This document shows, piece by piece, positions 62,471-64,000 of a DNA stretch of 64,000 nucleotides (positions are counted from its first letter, which is position 1; the number at the start of each line of letters is the position of its first letter). Under the pieces are notes generated by a model that was given only the letters and a program-made list of their open reading frames with translations, did not search any database and had not been told where the DNA came from. A program made the translations under genes and the position numbers. Location: positions 1,860,001 to 1,924,000 of the forward strand of contig NC_134284.1 of NCBI RefSeq assembly GCF_949628215.1, written 5' to 3'. The stretch comes from Phalacrocorax aristotelis (Eukaryota > Chordata > Aves > Suliformes > Phalacrocoracidae).

Positions 62471-64000
62471 AGGGTATTTTCCTGCAAAAACTTGCAAAGT
62501 GTTATTTTAACCAAAACCTTGAGGTACACTTTAATGACTAAGGCGTGTCGCCAATGCACCAAGCAGTTTTGGGAGCACCTCCCTTCTTCTGGTGGTGAGG
62601 GAATTGATGCGAAATAAAGGTCAGTCTGTCCCATGGCCTGTGCTGATTAGGTGATAAACAGGGTAAGCTGTGAAACAGTGCTTTCAGTTCACGCTTGGGG
62701 TCTGAGTCAATAAACCTGCCTGCACTTGCTGCCTGCAGCTGTGGCTGTGGGAGAGGGTGTTGTCTTCTGGGTGCAGAGGCAAGGTCTGGGCATCTCTTCC
62801 TGCACCCTCATCCTCTCCCACAGGATGGGGGCAAAACCCCACCAGACCCTGTGCGGCAGGTAGAGAGCAGTATCGGGTGCTGCTCTATGGAAATGCAAGA
62901 CCCTTATTTACTGTATTTATGGAAAATAAGCCGGTGTGCCCCCCAGGGGTGCAGGAGGGGAAGGCTGGGGGCCTGGGAACACAGTGGCCGGTGGTTGCCC
63001 TTCCCAGGTTGCCGTCAGCTGGCTGTTGCCATGGTGTCTGTCTGCTTCCCCTTCCTGCCCGCTCTGGAGAGGAAGGCGTGAGTGGCTGCATGTTTGTTTT
63101 TGAACTACAAGAAAGTTGAGAAAGGGCTCACCTGCGCAGCTATGCCTGCAGCAGGTTTGGGGCAATGAATGTTGCCGTTTGCTGCTCAGACCAGTGCCTC
63201 GGCAGGGGTCAGTGCTGCCCCCCTTGATTGGGCTGGGCAGCCTCTAAATGGGTTTCGGGGGTCTCCTGCACCCCGCATCCCTCCTGCTGCGCCTGTACAT
63301 CCTCTTTTCATAAACACATGTGTTGCTTATCTTGCTTCGCAAAGCCTGATGGAGGCTTTGAGAAAGGAAGCAGTACCTGAGATGATGCCTCCCTCTATGA
63401 CAAGTTTAGCCCTGTGTAACAGAGCCATGGGGTTTGCAAGCCAGAAGGATGCAGATCCCTGAGGACAATCCTCATCCTTCTCTCTCTCTCATCATGAGAA
63501 ATCGTGCCGCTAAGCTCCTCTTTCAGTTTTTCTCTGTTACTCTCTCCTTTTTCTCCCTGCTGCTTTTACACATGCATTATTATTTGGTCATTAGGAATCA
63601 CAGCTGGAAAGATTTGTATTTGACTTTCATTGGCCTGCATTTCTTGCTCCAGCAGGGGACACCTTCTGTAACCTCTGTTGCCTTGGGGACTGTGACTTTC
63701 TAGTCTTTCTAAGCTAAAGCATATTTTGTGGTAGCACAATGCCTCCAGCCACCTGGCAGCCAAAACAGCCTTCAGCGATGAGTCAGCAACTGCTCCCGGT
63801 GTGCAAGTATTTTTGTTTTCAGTGAATAAATAAAGTCCCAACAACTTATTGCTAATACTTGTATTAGTCATTAAAGGAAGAATGATGTTTTTACGCACAC
63901 ATATACCATTATTCTTCTTTTGCTCTAACAGTACCATTTATGGCCATATTTTAATCCTAGTTAAGATGGGATCAGAATTTGACCCTTAACCATCTGGAAG

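Larger units (their letters stand above)
55051..64000 (+). other. Probable BMF intron 3 (continues past window)
   Basis: After the BH3 exon no sequence encoding the expected tail (VWWQ, LHNLAL) was seen on the plus strand up to 64,000, so this is most simply intron. It contains an AAAAC-type tract near 55,690, MIRs at 58,887 and 61,660, an old CR1/L3 LINE at 60,490, T runs near 60,178-60,230, a T/GTTT tract near 61,981, and a CpG patch at 62,130-62,470. Short open frames here have no recognisable domains. It remains possible that the gene ends early at the AATAAA near 55,167. Confidence 0.6.

Noticed and set aside
1-64000. CRISPR arrays, operons, phage or other prokaryotic systems
   Set aside because: None seen; repeats, spliced gene structure and composition are those of a bird nuclear genome.

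Overview
This window looks like nuclear DNA from a bird. The main evidence is the repeat content: chicken-repeat-1 (CR1) LINE copies with the typical 3' ends, two copies of a TGTCATGG-type solo LTR family that I associate with birds outside the Galliformes, and worn MIR-type SINEs. The one protein-coding gene I recognise also has an avian-looking protein sequence. The rest is sparse, AT-leaning intergenic and intronic DNA with no operons, CRISPR arrays or bacterial features. The avian assignment is firm; the order within birds is not resolved.

Region 1-50,380 appears to be a gene desert 5' of the gene. It holds a possible decayed endogenous retrovirus remnant (about 1,230-2,041), a 1.6 kb 5'-truncated CR1 on the minus strand (5,382-6,995), a nearly complete solo LTR (13,037-13,609), a truncated second copy of that LTR (19,105-19,456), a GCTCA pentamer array, a MIR, a short CR1 tail and a 170-bp purine array. 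I could support no conserved protein there. Short open frames are scattered at chance density. Three CpG or promoter-like patches stand out against this background.

Region 50,380-55,050 carries the 5' part of BMF (Bcl-2-modifying factor, a BH3-only pro-apoptotic protein) on the plus strand. A strong CpG island contains a probable noncoding first exon ending at a GTGAGT donor (51,140|51,141). A 2.47-kb intron follows, then coding exon 53,614-53,934 (start codon 53,619; dynein light chain motif), a 952-bp phase-1 intron, and coding exon 54,887-55,050 (BH3 motif). Together these give the first 160 residues. The last exon, which in mammals encodes the hydrophobic C-terminal tail, was not found and probably lies beyond 64,000.

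Region 55,051-64,000 is therefore most likely the last BMF intron. It contains two MIRs, an ancient amniote CR1/L3-type LINE and a compact CpG-rich patch near 62.1-62.5 kb with an AP-1/MAF-type site.

I found no unmistakable undescribed system. The observations most worth checking are an in-frame stop plus AATAAA immediately after the BH3 exon, which could make a tail-less BMF isoform; an open frame running through exon 1 into the BMF start; the intronic CpG patch; and the possible ERV remnant.
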